Below, piece by piece: positions 1 to 5,815 of a DNA stretch of 9,680 nt; within the stretch, counting starts at the first letter, position 1, and each line of letters opens with the position of its first letter. Where the stretch lies: positions 1 through 9,680 of the forward strand of contig CALXVW010000009.1 in assembly GCA_944392185.1 (NCBI GenBank), in the 5' to 3' direction. The stretch is from an uncultured Alphaproteobacteria bacterium. Lineage in GTDB: Bacteria > Pseudomonadota > Alphaproteobacteria > RF32 > CAG-239. The notes below the pieces were generated by a model, which saw nothing but the letters and a program-made list of their open reading frames with translations, did not search any database and was not told the DNA's origin. The position numbers and the translations under genes are program-made.

Positions 1-1107
1 AAAATACAAACGATCTGAAAATAAGCCCCAGCAGAAAGCTCTGATATTTGTGAACCTGCACCAGGCTCCCGTATTGACATTGACAACGTGTTGCTCAAAC
101 TGTTCCGACACCGGAACATTAAAAACGGCATATCCGCCGCGCCCGTAAATCACCGATTGCCAACCAAATTTATTGCGGCCGGTTTTTGTACGCTCCAGCA
201 CAAGTCCTCTTATCTTGTCTGAAAACGAAACTTGCGAGGCATTGGCTTTGTCTAATGACAAGGCTTTTGACATCGGAATATAGCCGTCTTCCGAGATGAT
301 TACGATATCTCCCTGATATTGCATGGTACAACGATAGCCTATCGGACGGCTCATCTGATAAACCCCTCTTAAACTCCAATCTGAGGCATCGCCCGGATCA
401 TTACCGGTATAAACCGCAACCTCTCCTTCGCTGGTGATAAAAACCGTCAAATCATCCATACCTTGGCCGGCATCTTGGGTCCAACAGGCTACCGCTAAAA
501 GCTCGCCGCCTTTTTTGAAAATCGTCGATAAATCAAACTTTACCAATGTTCCCTGCACTTCTCCCGCGCCTTGGCTATACCAGGCAGAAAGAGTACCTTT
601 CTCCACAAAAAACAAGCGCTGCTTACTCACTGTTACGTTGATGAGTTTTTGTACCAACAAATTGTTACCCGTAAAAGAGGCATCTTCCCAGTGCTCCATA
701 TCATCGCTCACATAAAAAGTCTGCGGCTTGTCATAGCCATTCACCAAAATCAGACGGTCCTTAAACTGGCAATATTGCCAATCATTATTATTAAAACCGG
801 TGGCAATTTGTTCTACATTTTCCTTGCTGCTGATATCCCATACCTTGCCGCCGCCACAGGCAAAAAAACGTTCATATGATGGTTTCTTATATTCTATCAA
901 GGTGTGTATTTTTGCCCCCAGCACAGCATAAGAGGTATACCCCTTACGCAGCAAAACCTTAGTCTCTGTCGGCAAATAATTATCCATCACAATGGCATCT
1001 TTTTCATCCATCGTATCAAGGCTGTCTCTCACATTCAGGCCGCCAATCGGCGCCGGCAAAGTGTAGTTGGTAGAGGTATTGCCTCGGTTAGTTGCTCTTT
1101 GCTGCAT
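1..1107 (-). CDS. Podovirus tail-hub / DNA-stabilisation protein (P22 gp10-like), partial
   Basis: The frame is open from an ATG at 1105-1107 to the left edge, giving 369 residues with no stop, so the C-terminal part lies outside the window. An AAGGAG ribosome site sits about 10 nt upstream, inside the preceding adaptor gene, and the two genes overlap by 20 nt. The N-terminus has the motif APIGGLNVRDSL (about residues 19-30), followed by NYLPTETKVLLRKGY (about 43-57). Further on are WQYCQFKDRLILVNG and DLTVFITSEGEVAVYTG. From memory these mark a widespread podovirus protein family, usually roughly 600 residues, encoded just after the gp4-like adaptor. Short repeated beta-strand blocks suggest a beta-propeller. 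By position it should sit below the adaptor, closing the portal channel and linking it to the tail, as gp10 does in P22. The phage structural assignment is strong; the exact gp10 equivalence is inferred. Confidence 0.8.
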   Translation of the reverse strand, partial: MQQRATNRGNTSTNYTLPAPIGGLNVRDSLDTMDEKDAIVMDNYLPTETKVLLRKGYTSYAVLGAKIHTLIEYKKPSYERFFACGGGKVWDISSKENVEQIATGFNNNDWQYCQFKDRLILVNGYDKPQTFYVSDDMEHWEDASFTGNNLLVQKLINVTVSKQRLFFVEKGTLSAWYSQGAGEVQGTLVKFDLSTIFKKGGELLAVACWTQDAGQGMDDLTVFITSEGEVAVYTGNDPGDASDWSLRGVYQMSRPIGYRCTMQYQGDIVIISEDGYIPMSKALSLDKANASQVSFSDKIRGLVLERTKTGRNKFGWQSVIYGRGGYAVFNVPVSEQFEQHVVNVNTGAWCRFTNIRAFCWGLFSDRLYF

Positions 1108-1807
1108 TGATTACCACTCCTTCTAATCTGCCATCATAAATTCCGGCAGCCAAATTGATATCTTTGGTTGCCAGCCCGGAGGCAAAACGATTTTTTACTT
1201 CTCGCTCATATTCATTATATTCTTCTTCATAAGGCATGCCGTTACGTCGATACCAGCGCCAGACAATGCCTTTTTTGACCAAATATTCATCAAAAACCGG
1301 AATATCCGTATTTTTGCTTAAAACCGATTTTTCTTCTCCGCAAAAATCACCACCGCCTTCATAAACAATGCCGGCCGAGCGATACTGAAAAACAATGCGC
1401 AAATTTCCCGGCGGCGGTGTTAAAAACTTGAACATTCCGTTTTGGATTTTAAACTTCAAATCAAGAGAGGGAACATTGAAATACTTTTCCCTCATCCACT
1501 GCTCCGGTGTGATGGCGCCAATGACTTTTTCTGCTGTGTCTTTGATGAAAACCGTGTTATTTATCAGGCTATAAAAATCAGGACAATAATCCGCCAACAG
1601 ATAATTGGTCTTGCCCTTTATGGTTCTGATTTCTCCTTCTTTGGTCAGTTCCTGCCAATCTCCATATCTTAAAAGGCTGTCTAACGTGTCTTTGGCAACG
1701 CTTAAAAATATGGCCTCTTGTTGGCTGTCTTCATTGAACAAATCTTGCGGCTTTTGGGTGGCTACCAAACTGGCGGCCTCTTGGCAAATTTGTAAAATAT
1801 TCTTCAT
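1088..1807 (-). CDS. Head-tail adaptor protein (P22 gp4-like connector)
   Basis: This 239-aa protein probably forms the adaptor ring under the portal and receives the gp10-like protein. The N-terminal helical part (1-55) ends in RYGDWQELTKEG. A beta-rich middle follows (about 56-150, including LKFKIQNGMFKFLTPPPG). A helical segment, DEYLVKKGIVWRWYRRNG (about 173-190), carries the Trp/Arg-rich signature common in podovirus adaptor proteins. The start is the ATG at 1805-1807, which overlaps the TGA of the 185-aa gene as ATGA. An AGGAG lies 7-8 nt upstream, so translation is probably coupled. Its 3' end overlaps the next gene by 20 nt. Position after capsid and before the gp10-like gene supports the call. 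The structural role is family knowledge plus synteny and is not proven by the sequence alone. Confidence 0.75.
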   Translation of the reverse strand: MKNILQICQEAASLVATQKPQDLFNEDSQQEAIFLSVAKDTLDSLLRYGDWQELTKEGEIRTIKGKTNYLLADYCPDFYSLINNTVFIKDTAEKVIGAITPEQWMREKYFNVPSLDLKFKIQNGMFKFLTPPPGNLRIVFQYRSAGIVYEGGGDFCGEEKSVLSKNTDIPVFDEYLVKKGIVWRWYRRNGMPYEEEYNEYEREVKNRFASGLATKDINLAAGIYDGRLEGVVINAAKSN

Positions 1808-2361
1808 TCCTGTTCTCCTTTTTTAAGTGCTGCGCGTAAATTTCTTATCTCTGCTTCCAGCTTCTTTATCTTAGTTTTGTACCGATCTTCAGCCTCTTGC
1901 CAAGCCACCAGCCCTTTGTTGCCGGAGGCCTGCTGCATGAATTTATCCGCCAATTCTTTCTCGCGGCTGATGCCTAAGTTTTCAGCCCTAGCCACATCCA
2001 TCTCGCTCAAGGCTTCGACCGTAAAAATGCCGCGGCTTTTTAGAGAATCTACTTCTGCCAGGCTCAAAAAGGCAAACTGCTCCAGCGGCGTGCCGGTTTG
2101 TGCCTGCTTTTTGGCCAGTTGGTATCTGGCGTATTCAACCGGAAAACGTTTTATCTTTTCTTCCGTGGCCGGCTGGTCAAAAATCTCGGAATTGTTATCT
2201 CTTATGCGTATCTCGCAGAAACATACATTTTCAAAAATCGGAAAACCGTGCGCATCTATTTTATCGGTTTTGATACTGCGGTCATAAAAGCGGGCGCAAA
2301 CCCCTTCTTCCGGTTTAGTGCTGCGAGCCAAATACTCAAATGCGGGAAAATCCATGTCCAT
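1804..2361 (-). CDS. Conserved phage head-region protein with C-terminal coiled coil, function unknown
   Basis: This 185-aa protein is the first gene after the double terminator behind the capsid gene. Residues 62-100 (DQPATEEKIKRFP then GTPLEQFAFLS) match a motif that I recall in podovirus proteins encoded between capsid and adaptor. Residues 99-130 (LSLAEVDSLKSRGIFTVEALSE...) resemble a helix-hairpin-helix of the RNA polymerase alpha C-terminal type. Residues 151-185 form a charged heptad-like coiled coil. There is no signal peptide or membrane segment. The start ATG at 2359-2361 has AAAGGAAAG a few nt upstream; a second in-frame ATG lies two codons later and cannot be excluded. The stop overlaps the adaptor start (ATGA). 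A minor head or decoration role is likely from position, but I cannot assign a specific function. Confidence 0.75.
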   Translation of the reverse strand: MDMDFPAFEYLARSTKPEEGVCARFYDRSIKTDKIDAHGFPIFENVCFCEIRIRDNNSEIFDQPATEEKIKRFPVEYARYQLAKKQAQTGTPLEQFAFLSLAEVDSLKSRGIFTVEALSEMDVARAENLGISREKELADKFMQQASGNKGLVAWQEAEDRYKTKIKKLEAEIRNLRAALKKGEQE

Positions 2362-2383
2362 AATTCTTTCCTTTCTGTTATAA

Positions 2384-2420
2384 ATAAAAAATGCCCGGCG
2401 CTCTTATTTAGCTACCGGGC
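2384..2420 (-). terminator. Second leftward terminator after the capsid gene
   Basis: Arms GCCCGG at 2393-2398 and CCGGGC at 2415-2420 form a hairpin with a loop of about 16 nt. On the minus strand it is followed by ATTTTTTATTTA (2381-2392). The stem is only 6-7 bp and the loop is long, so it is weaker than the hairpin at 2507-2536. It lies 32 nt upstream of the 185-aa gene and forms a tandem pair with that hairpin. Confidence 0.55.
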
Positions 2421-2494
2421 TTATGTTCACTTATTTTGTCTTTAACTTCTATGGAGATATAACATGTATGATGATTTTTTGGAAATTATATTTT

Positions 2495-2536
2495 ACAAGA
2501 AAAAACTCGTGCCGCTAAGTTTCCTCAACGGCACGA
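2495..2536 (-). terminator. Strong terminator just after the major capsid gene
   Basis: A perfect 8-bp stem, TCGTGCCG (2507-2514) with CGGCACGA (2529-2536), has a 14-nt loop. On the minus strand it is followed by GTTTTTTC. It begins 14 nt past the capsid stop codon, where a rho-independent terminator is expected. The plus-strand side also has a short T run (ATTTTT), so it could work in both directions, although no plus-strand gene ends here. The 188-nt gap 2362-2549 holds this hairpin, the second hairpin at 2384-2420 and no convincing promoter. A TATAAT-like string at 2485-2490 (minus strand) lacks a good -35 partner. Confidence 0.75.
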
Positions 2537-2549
2537 ATTTTTATGACTT

Positions 2550-3521
2550 CTAGGCTGTCTTGTTAATCAGAACACCTTGCAAAGAAGCATTGGACATGGT
2601 CATGTTGCCTGCCCAACCGATAATCTTATACAAAGCATCTTGGTTAACTGCCATACGCTCACCGCCGATGACTTTCATATCTCTGTCTTTGTGCGGACGC
2701 AGATACAAATAGTCAGTATTAAGGAAGTAAATCTTATCATTTGGGCAATGACCGTTTTGGCCGCCGTCACAAATCAAATCTGCTCCTTTGAACTTGATGC
2801 TGGTGAAACCGGCATCAGCCAATTTGTTGTCTGAATAACGCTGCTGCGGCAACAAGGTTGATTCATAGATGCCGTAAATGTCGTTGTTGCAGATAATCAA
2901 ATCGGGTTTGTCGGTTCCGCGGCAGAGAGACATATACATCTTGTCCATGGCGGCGTGGATATTGTCGGTGCTCAAGGCCTCGGTCATTTGGGTGGATTTG
3001 TTTCTCCAAAACTCATTGCCCGAAGTGGCACGGTTAATGCCGCCAACAGTACCGGTGGTCGGGGTATCGGCTACCAACAAGGCCAGACCGCCAATCTCCT
3101 TACCGGAAGAACCGGTACCATCGCTGTAGATGGCGGCAGACATTTTGTTGCCGATGGTCTTGATGGCGTTTTCTACACGTTTCTCAAAAAGATCAACAAT
3201 GCGTTCTTTGCCGGAGTTCTTCAAAAGATCCTCACCGGAAATGGCTACCGGAACCGCACAGAGTTTGAGGCTGTATTCTGCCGCTGTAAACAACTGTTTT
3301 GGCGTGTAGCTGATGGTATCATAACCAGAATACCAGGTCAGATCTCCTTCGCCGTACTCCAGCTCTTCCACAATTTTGGAACCGCCTGAAATCGGACGGA
3401 TTTTTCCTTTGCTCTTTAGGCGACGCAAAAGAGCGTTGTTGTTTGTCATATTGTCAGCCAACTGACCTGAGCGGCTGGCAATCGTCGATGTTAAGACATC
3501 ATCAAAATCAGGATTAGACAT
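2550..3521 (-). CDS. Major capsid protein (HK97-fold)
   Basis: This 323-aa protein builds the icosahedral shell. Diagnostic stretches are ALLRRLKSKGK (30-40), WYSGYDTISYTPKQLFTAAEY (63-83, the switch into the capsid core), AVPVAISGEDLL (89-100), IYSDGTGSSGKEIGGL (131-146), RGTDKPDLIICNND (201-214), YFLNTDYLYLRPHKDRDM (265-282) and IIGWAGNMTMSNASLQGVL (300-318). I recognise this pattern from the major capsid proteins of podo- and siphoviruses of proteobacteria. The length is normal and no cleaved prodomain is evident; a separate scaffold gene lies upstream, as in P22. The ATG at 3519-3521 is preceded by AAAAGGAAAATA, a reasonable ribosome site. The 46-nt gap to the scaffold holds no terminator, so both are probably on one transcript. 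Two terminators follow the gene. Confidence 0.93.
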   Translation of the reverse strand: MSNPDFDDVLTSTIASRSGQLADNMTNNNALLRRLKSKGKIRPISGGSKIVEELEYGEGDLTWYSGYDTISYTPKQLFTAAEYSLKLCAVPVAISGEDLLKNSGKERIVDLFEKRVENAIKTIGNKMSAAIYSDGTGSSGKEIGGLALLVADTPTTGTVGGINRATSGNEFWRNKSTQMTEALSTDNIHAAMDKMYMSLCRGTDKPDLIICNNDIYGIYESTLLPQQRYSDNKLADAGFTSIKFKGADLICDGGQNGHCPNDKIYFLNTDYLYLRPHKDRDMKVIGGERMAVNQDALYKIIGWAGNMTMSNASLQGVLINKTA

Positions 3522-3567
3522 TTATTTTCCTTTTACTTAAAAATTTAGGGTTAAAAAATCAAAAGAC

Positions 3568-4233
3568 TTATTCGTAGTCTGCCAACTTTAGCTCCAAAAC
3601 CTCACGCGTGGTGAGTTTGGATAAATCACGGTTGGAGTTTTTGCCTTTGGGAGAAAACGAAGCTTCTTTGGCTTTTTTGCTCTCGGCAATCTGCTCTTCC
3701 TCTATGGTTTTGGCTCTGAACTCGTCTACAAAACGGCTGAATTTGCTGTTTAGCTCCTCAAGCCGTTCCAACAACGGCGCAACATCTACTGCTGCGGTTG
3801 GTTGGATGGGGGCTCCCAAATGAACGCCATAAGCTTTGGCCAGAGTTTGCAAGGTGCCAAACGGGTCTTTTTCCAGGTCGTCATCTATTTTGGCCATGGT
3901 TTCTACCCAATCTTTGGCTTTGCAAATTCCCAAACGCCCCAATCTGGCAGAACGAGCACTGAAGGCATCATCCAACCAGCGGCGATTGTTGAGCTCATTA
4001 TTTAAGCGCGAAAATCCTTTCTCGGTCTCGCTCTCCCGTTCATGCAGGTACCTGCGCATCTCGGGCGGAAGAGACTTGAAGTATTCCGCATATTCTTTTT
4101 TATATGACCGCGGCGGAAGCAAAAATTCATCTTCTGCCGGTGGGCAAATTTGCTGCTCTTGCTCTTTTTTGGCGGCTTCAGCAACTGCCCGGTCATATTG
4201 ACGTTCTAATTCTTTTCTTAGTTCACTGGTCAT
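3568..4233 (-). CDS. Capsid scaffolding protein
   Basis: This 221-aa, highly charged, mostly helical protein is encoded immediately before the capsid gene, the standard place for a scaffold. Residues 1-29 form a charged helix. The block PPRSYKKEYAEYFKSLPPE (about 40-58) followed by RYLHERESETEKGF (61-74) is the pattern I recall from podovirus scaffold-like proteins (aromatic, LPPE, then RE-rich helix). A second helix with coiled-coil character spans about 150-192. The basic C-terminus (SPKGKNSNRDLSKLTTREVLEL) could bind coat protein. I chose the ATG at 4231-4233, not the in-frame TTG at 4237-4239: AAGGAG lies 9 nt before the ATG but only 3 nt before the TTG, and the ATG overlaps the upstream TGA as ATGA. 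The protein should leave the procapsid during packaging. Confidence 0.78.
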   Translation of the reverse strand: MTSELRKELERQYDRAVAEAAKKEQEQQICPPAEDEFLLPPRSYKKEYAEYFKSLPPEMRRYLHERESETEKGFSRLNNELNNRRWLDDAFSARSARLGRLGICKAKDWVETMAKIDDDLEKDPFGTLQTLAKAYGVHLGAPIQPTAAVDVAPLLERLEELNSKFSRFVDEFRAKTIEEEQIAESKKAKEASFSPKGKNSNRDLSKLTTREVLELKLADYE

Positions 4234-4454
4234 TTCCAAATACTCCTTTTATAATTATGAATGAAGTCAGAGAAAAGCTCTTCTCTCTGAACTTTTTCGT
4301 TATGCCGACGCCGCTGTTGCAGCCAGGCCTCGGAATAATCTTGTGAGAGGGACAAATCGTTGTCCCGCAAATATCTGTCAAGCCCGGCGTTTGATGAAAC
4401 AACCGAGCCATCTGGCAGCAGCAAGCTGTCCGTCCACTCTTTGGTGAAATACAT
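4230..4454 (-). CDS. Small phage protein, 74 aa, unknown function
   Basis: This is a short hydrophilic protein with an acidic N-terminal half (LPDGSVVSSNAGLDRYLRDND) and a basic helical C-terminal half containing WLQQRRRHNEKVQREELF. There is no membrane segment, signal or cysteine. It looks real because GGAG lies 6 nt before the ATG at 4452-4454 and its TGA overlaps the scaffold ATG as ATGA, implying coupled translation. A longer overlapping frame starting at 4468 is a shadow. The gene begins 18 nt after the hairpin repeat copy at 4473-4502. A role in capsid assembly with the scaffold is a guess from position only. Confidence 0.65.
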   Translation of the reverse strand: MYFTKEWTDSLLLPDGSVVSSNAGLDRYLRDNDLSLSQDYSEAWLQQRRRHNEKVQREELFSDFIHNYKRSIWK

Positions 4455-4467
4455 CTGATTCTCCGCA

Positions 4468-4502
4468 TAAAAATATCGGCGTTTTATAAAAAACGCCGAT
4501 AT
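4468..4502 (-). terminator. Perfect 13-bp hairpin with U-tract, repeat copy 1
   Basis: A perfect inverted repeat has arms at 4473-4485 and 4490-4502 (ATATCGGCGTTTT and its complement) and a 4-nt loop. Read on the minus strand, the 3' arm runs into TATTTTTATG, as in a rho-independent terminator. It follows the stop of the Cys-rich gene (4533) and precedes the ribosome site of the 74-aa gene. It could close the accessory unit while some readthrough supplies the scaffold and capsid genes. The same sequence recurs at 5565-5596. Confidence 0.65.
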
Positions 4503-4507
4503 GCTCT
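4476..4507. repeat. 32-bp palindromic repeat, copy 1 (left flank of accessory insert)
   Basis: This copy matches 5565-5596 over 32 positions with a single mismatch (4502 T against 5591 C). The first 26 positions are identical and contain the palindrome; the last part, GCTCT, is outside the palindrome and shows that the copies are in direct orientation. The copies are 1089 bp apart and enclose exactly the two AT-rich genes. Confidence 0.85.
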
Positions 4508-4532
4508 CTTTGTTTGATGCTTTATTATGTTA

Positions 4533-4943
4533 CTACTCTTTACATAAAGAAGGGTATTGCCAATGTCCTGAAAGCTTTCCACACTCAGATATTTCAAACT
4601 CAAAACGACAACTTTTGTTATCTAAATTCCAAGCTTTGTTGTTGTTTTGACAAATAACAAAAAAGTCATCAATTGAAAGGCAATGTTTATTTATTGAACG
4701 ACAACTTTCCATTTTTTTGACTTGTTCTGCTGTTAATTCAATGCATCCGAATTTTTTGTTCCAAACCAAACAATCTTGTCGGCAACGGCCTTCTTCTTCA
4801 TCCCAAACACCTCCTGTTTCCAAACAGGCTCCTTTATCATTAAAAAAGATATACAGAACTCCCAACAACGGAGTTACCATGATAGTTATCAGAAATATAA
4901 CAACTATGATGTTCAGAATTTTTCTTATTGATATCATATTCAC
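4533..4943 (-). CDS. Membrane-anchored Cys-rich protein, probable moron gene
   Basis: This 136-aa protein has a short basic N-terminus, one hydrophobic segment (about residues 11-34) that may be an uncleaved anchor or signal, and then a soluble domain with ten cysteines (40, 54, 58, 67, 81, 88, 98, 112, 121, 134). All ten lie after the hydrophobic segment, as expected for disulfides in the periplasm. Three Cys-Trp-Cys units are visible: C40-W47-C54, C98-W105-C112 and C121-W128-C134. I do not recognise a named family. The start is uncertain: GTG at 4941-4943 has GAGGA 6 nt upstream and overlaps the previous TGA as GTGA, so I prefer it over TTG 4946 or ATG 4937. The gene is AT-rich, unlike the structural genes. 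Superinfection exclusion, lysis-related or immunity roles are possible but unproven. Confidence 0.6.
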   Translation of the reverse strand: MNMISIRKILNIIVVIFLITIMVTPLLGVLYIFFNDKGACLETGGVWDEEEGRCRQDCLVWNKKFGCIELTAEQVKKMESCRSINKHCLSIDDFFVICQNNNKAWNLDNKSCRFEFEISECGKLSGHWQYPSLCKE

Positions 4944-5542
4944 CAATATTCCTCTGGTAATTTAGGATTTTTCCATCTAAAATCCGCACACGCATCTTGG
5001 GCAGAAATACCAATATTTTTATCAGCTCTATTTCTACCTATTTGATTAATATTTAAATCATGGTTCATGTCTTTAATGGCATTTTGTATTGGCATTCTTT
5101 TATATGTTGTATTTCGTACTAAGTCAACAACTTCCTTTCCCGTGCCTAAAATATGAGAAGTTGCTTTTCCAAAAACTCCTTGTTTCGTCGCATTATAATT
5201 AGCCTTACAATGATAATAATCATCTAAGTTTTTATAATTATGCTTATGCATCAAAAAATATTCATTACTCATAGCCTCTGTTGCGTTTTTTATTTGAGAG
5301 GCAAAATTATGGATGTTGTTTGTAGTGTTTTCTTTTAATGCTGAGTTATTGTTATGTTGTATACTTTTACTCCCTATTTCATTATTATTTGTTTCCCGTA
5401 TCATTTGATCTTGAGGGGTATCTTTATAAGCTGTCTGTTGCTCGTTTTTCTTAACTGATGCATCGTATACTTGATATAAATGCTGGCGACGTTTTTCTTG
5501 TTCTTCGGGTGTTTCTCCGAATGAATTAGTATATATTCCCAT
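4940..5542 (-). CDS. Asn-rich accessory protein with possible toxin-like C-terminal domain
   Basis: This 200-aa hydrophilic protein has no signal peptide or membrane segment. Residues 1-80 are low complexity, rich in Asn and Gln. Residues 100-200 look like a folded domain containing DDYYHCKANYNATKQG (107-122), GKEVVDL (135-141), DMNHDLNINQIGR (158-170), C185 and a final KLPEEYW. This spacing of HC, AN, small-residue/G, KE..D, N..GR, C and LP..Y recalls a short domain at the C-termini of some Rhs or surface proteins and in stand-alone alphaproteobacterial proteins; this is from memory and unchecked. The ATG at 5540-5542 has AAAGGA about 6 nt upstream. The 3' end overlaps the Cys-rich gene as GTGA, so the two are probably one unit. 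Hand-counted GC is 25% over 5041-5100 and 27% over 5221-5280, against 45% over 6001-6060 in portal, pointing to recent acquisition. Confidence 0.65.
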   Translation of the reverse strand: MGIYTNSFGETPEEQEKRRQHLYQVYDASVKKNEQQTAYKDTPQDQMIRETNNNEIGSKSIQHNNNSALKENTTNNIHNFASQIKNATEAMSNEYFLMHKHNYKNLDDYYHCKANYNATKQGVFGKATSHILGTGKEVVDLVRNTTYKRMPIQNAIKDMNHDLNINQIGRNRADKNIGISAQDACADFRWKNPKLPEEYW

Positions 5543-5564
5543 TTTTTATCCTTTGCTATTTTAG

Positions 5565-5596
5565 TCGGCGTTTTATAAAAAACGCCGATACGCTCT
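5565..5596. repeat. 32-bp palindromic repeat, copy 2 (right flank of accessory insert)
   Basis: A 10-bp inverted repeat has arms at 5565-5574 and 5579-5588 with the same 4-nt loop as copy 1. The end of the repeat (GCTCT, 5592-5596) runs into the TAG stop of the 69-aa gene. On the minus strand the hairpin is followed by ACTAAAATAGC, with no U-tract, so unlike copy 1 it is not a canonical terminator. It may act as an RNA-processing or mRNA 3'-end element. It ends 22 nt before the start of the 200-aa gene. Confidence 0.8.
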
Positions 5597-5804
5597 AAAT
5601 AAATTCAACCAAAATTTGTTTGTAGGCGTCTTCCGTGCTCGGTTTTGCCGACGCTTTATCATTTATCAGCGCCAAAACCTTTGCCTTGCCCAATGAGGCT
5701 GAAATGGCCGCTGTCGGCGATTCATTCTGAACCGCCAACTTTCTGGCCTCTTCCAACTCTTCTAATATATCCTCAAAAGTTAATTTGCTCTTTTTGATGG
5801 TCAT
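5595..5804 (-). CDS. 69-aa helical phage protein, possibly related to small-terminase helices
   Basis: This short protein is predicted to be mostly helical: SKLTFEDILEELEEARKLAV (6-25), then SPTAAISASLGKAKVLALI (29-47), and a C-terminal helix. The arrangement ILEELEEAR, AA..A.LGKAK, LALI resembles the helical DNA-binding region that I recall from some small-terminase or phage regulatory proteins, but 69 residues is too short for a complete typical small terminase. The ATG at 5802-5804 has AGGAG 8 nt upstream, and the gene lies 11 nt after the portal stop. Composition matches the portal gene and not the AT-rich insert. It is probably native to the module. Function is unassigned; a packaging role is only a hypothesis. 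Confidence 0.6.
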   Translation of the reverse strand: MTIKKSKLTFEDILEELEEARKLAVQNESPTAAISASLGKAKVLALINDKASAKPSTEDAYKQILVEFI

Positions 5805-5815
5805 TGGCTTTGCTC

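Noticed and set aside
2464..2553. A 29-codon plus-strand frame with GGAG 7 nt before its ATG, spanning the capsid terminator
   Set aside because: It is antisense to the end of the capsid gene and encodes the terminator hairpin in frame. Such a short frame is expected by chance in AT-rich DNA, and no plus-strand promoter supports it.
3836..4201. A 121-codon plus-strand frame opposite the scaffold gene
   Set aside because: Its Ser/Arg-rich composition is typical of an antisense shadow. The minus-strand scaffold has family motifs, a ribosome site and gene coupling.
4223..4468. An 81-codon minus-strand frame overlapping the 74-aa gene
   Set aside because: The 74-aa frame has a proper GGAG spacing and an ATGA junction with the scaffold. 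This alternative ends inside the scaffold gene and has shadow-like composition.
4473..5588. The palindromic repeats as Xer/dif sites or transposon ends
   Set aside because: The arms are perfect rather than dif-like imperfect arms with a 6-bp centre. No transposase or recombinase lies between or beside the copies, and no target-site duplication is evident beyond the repeat itself.
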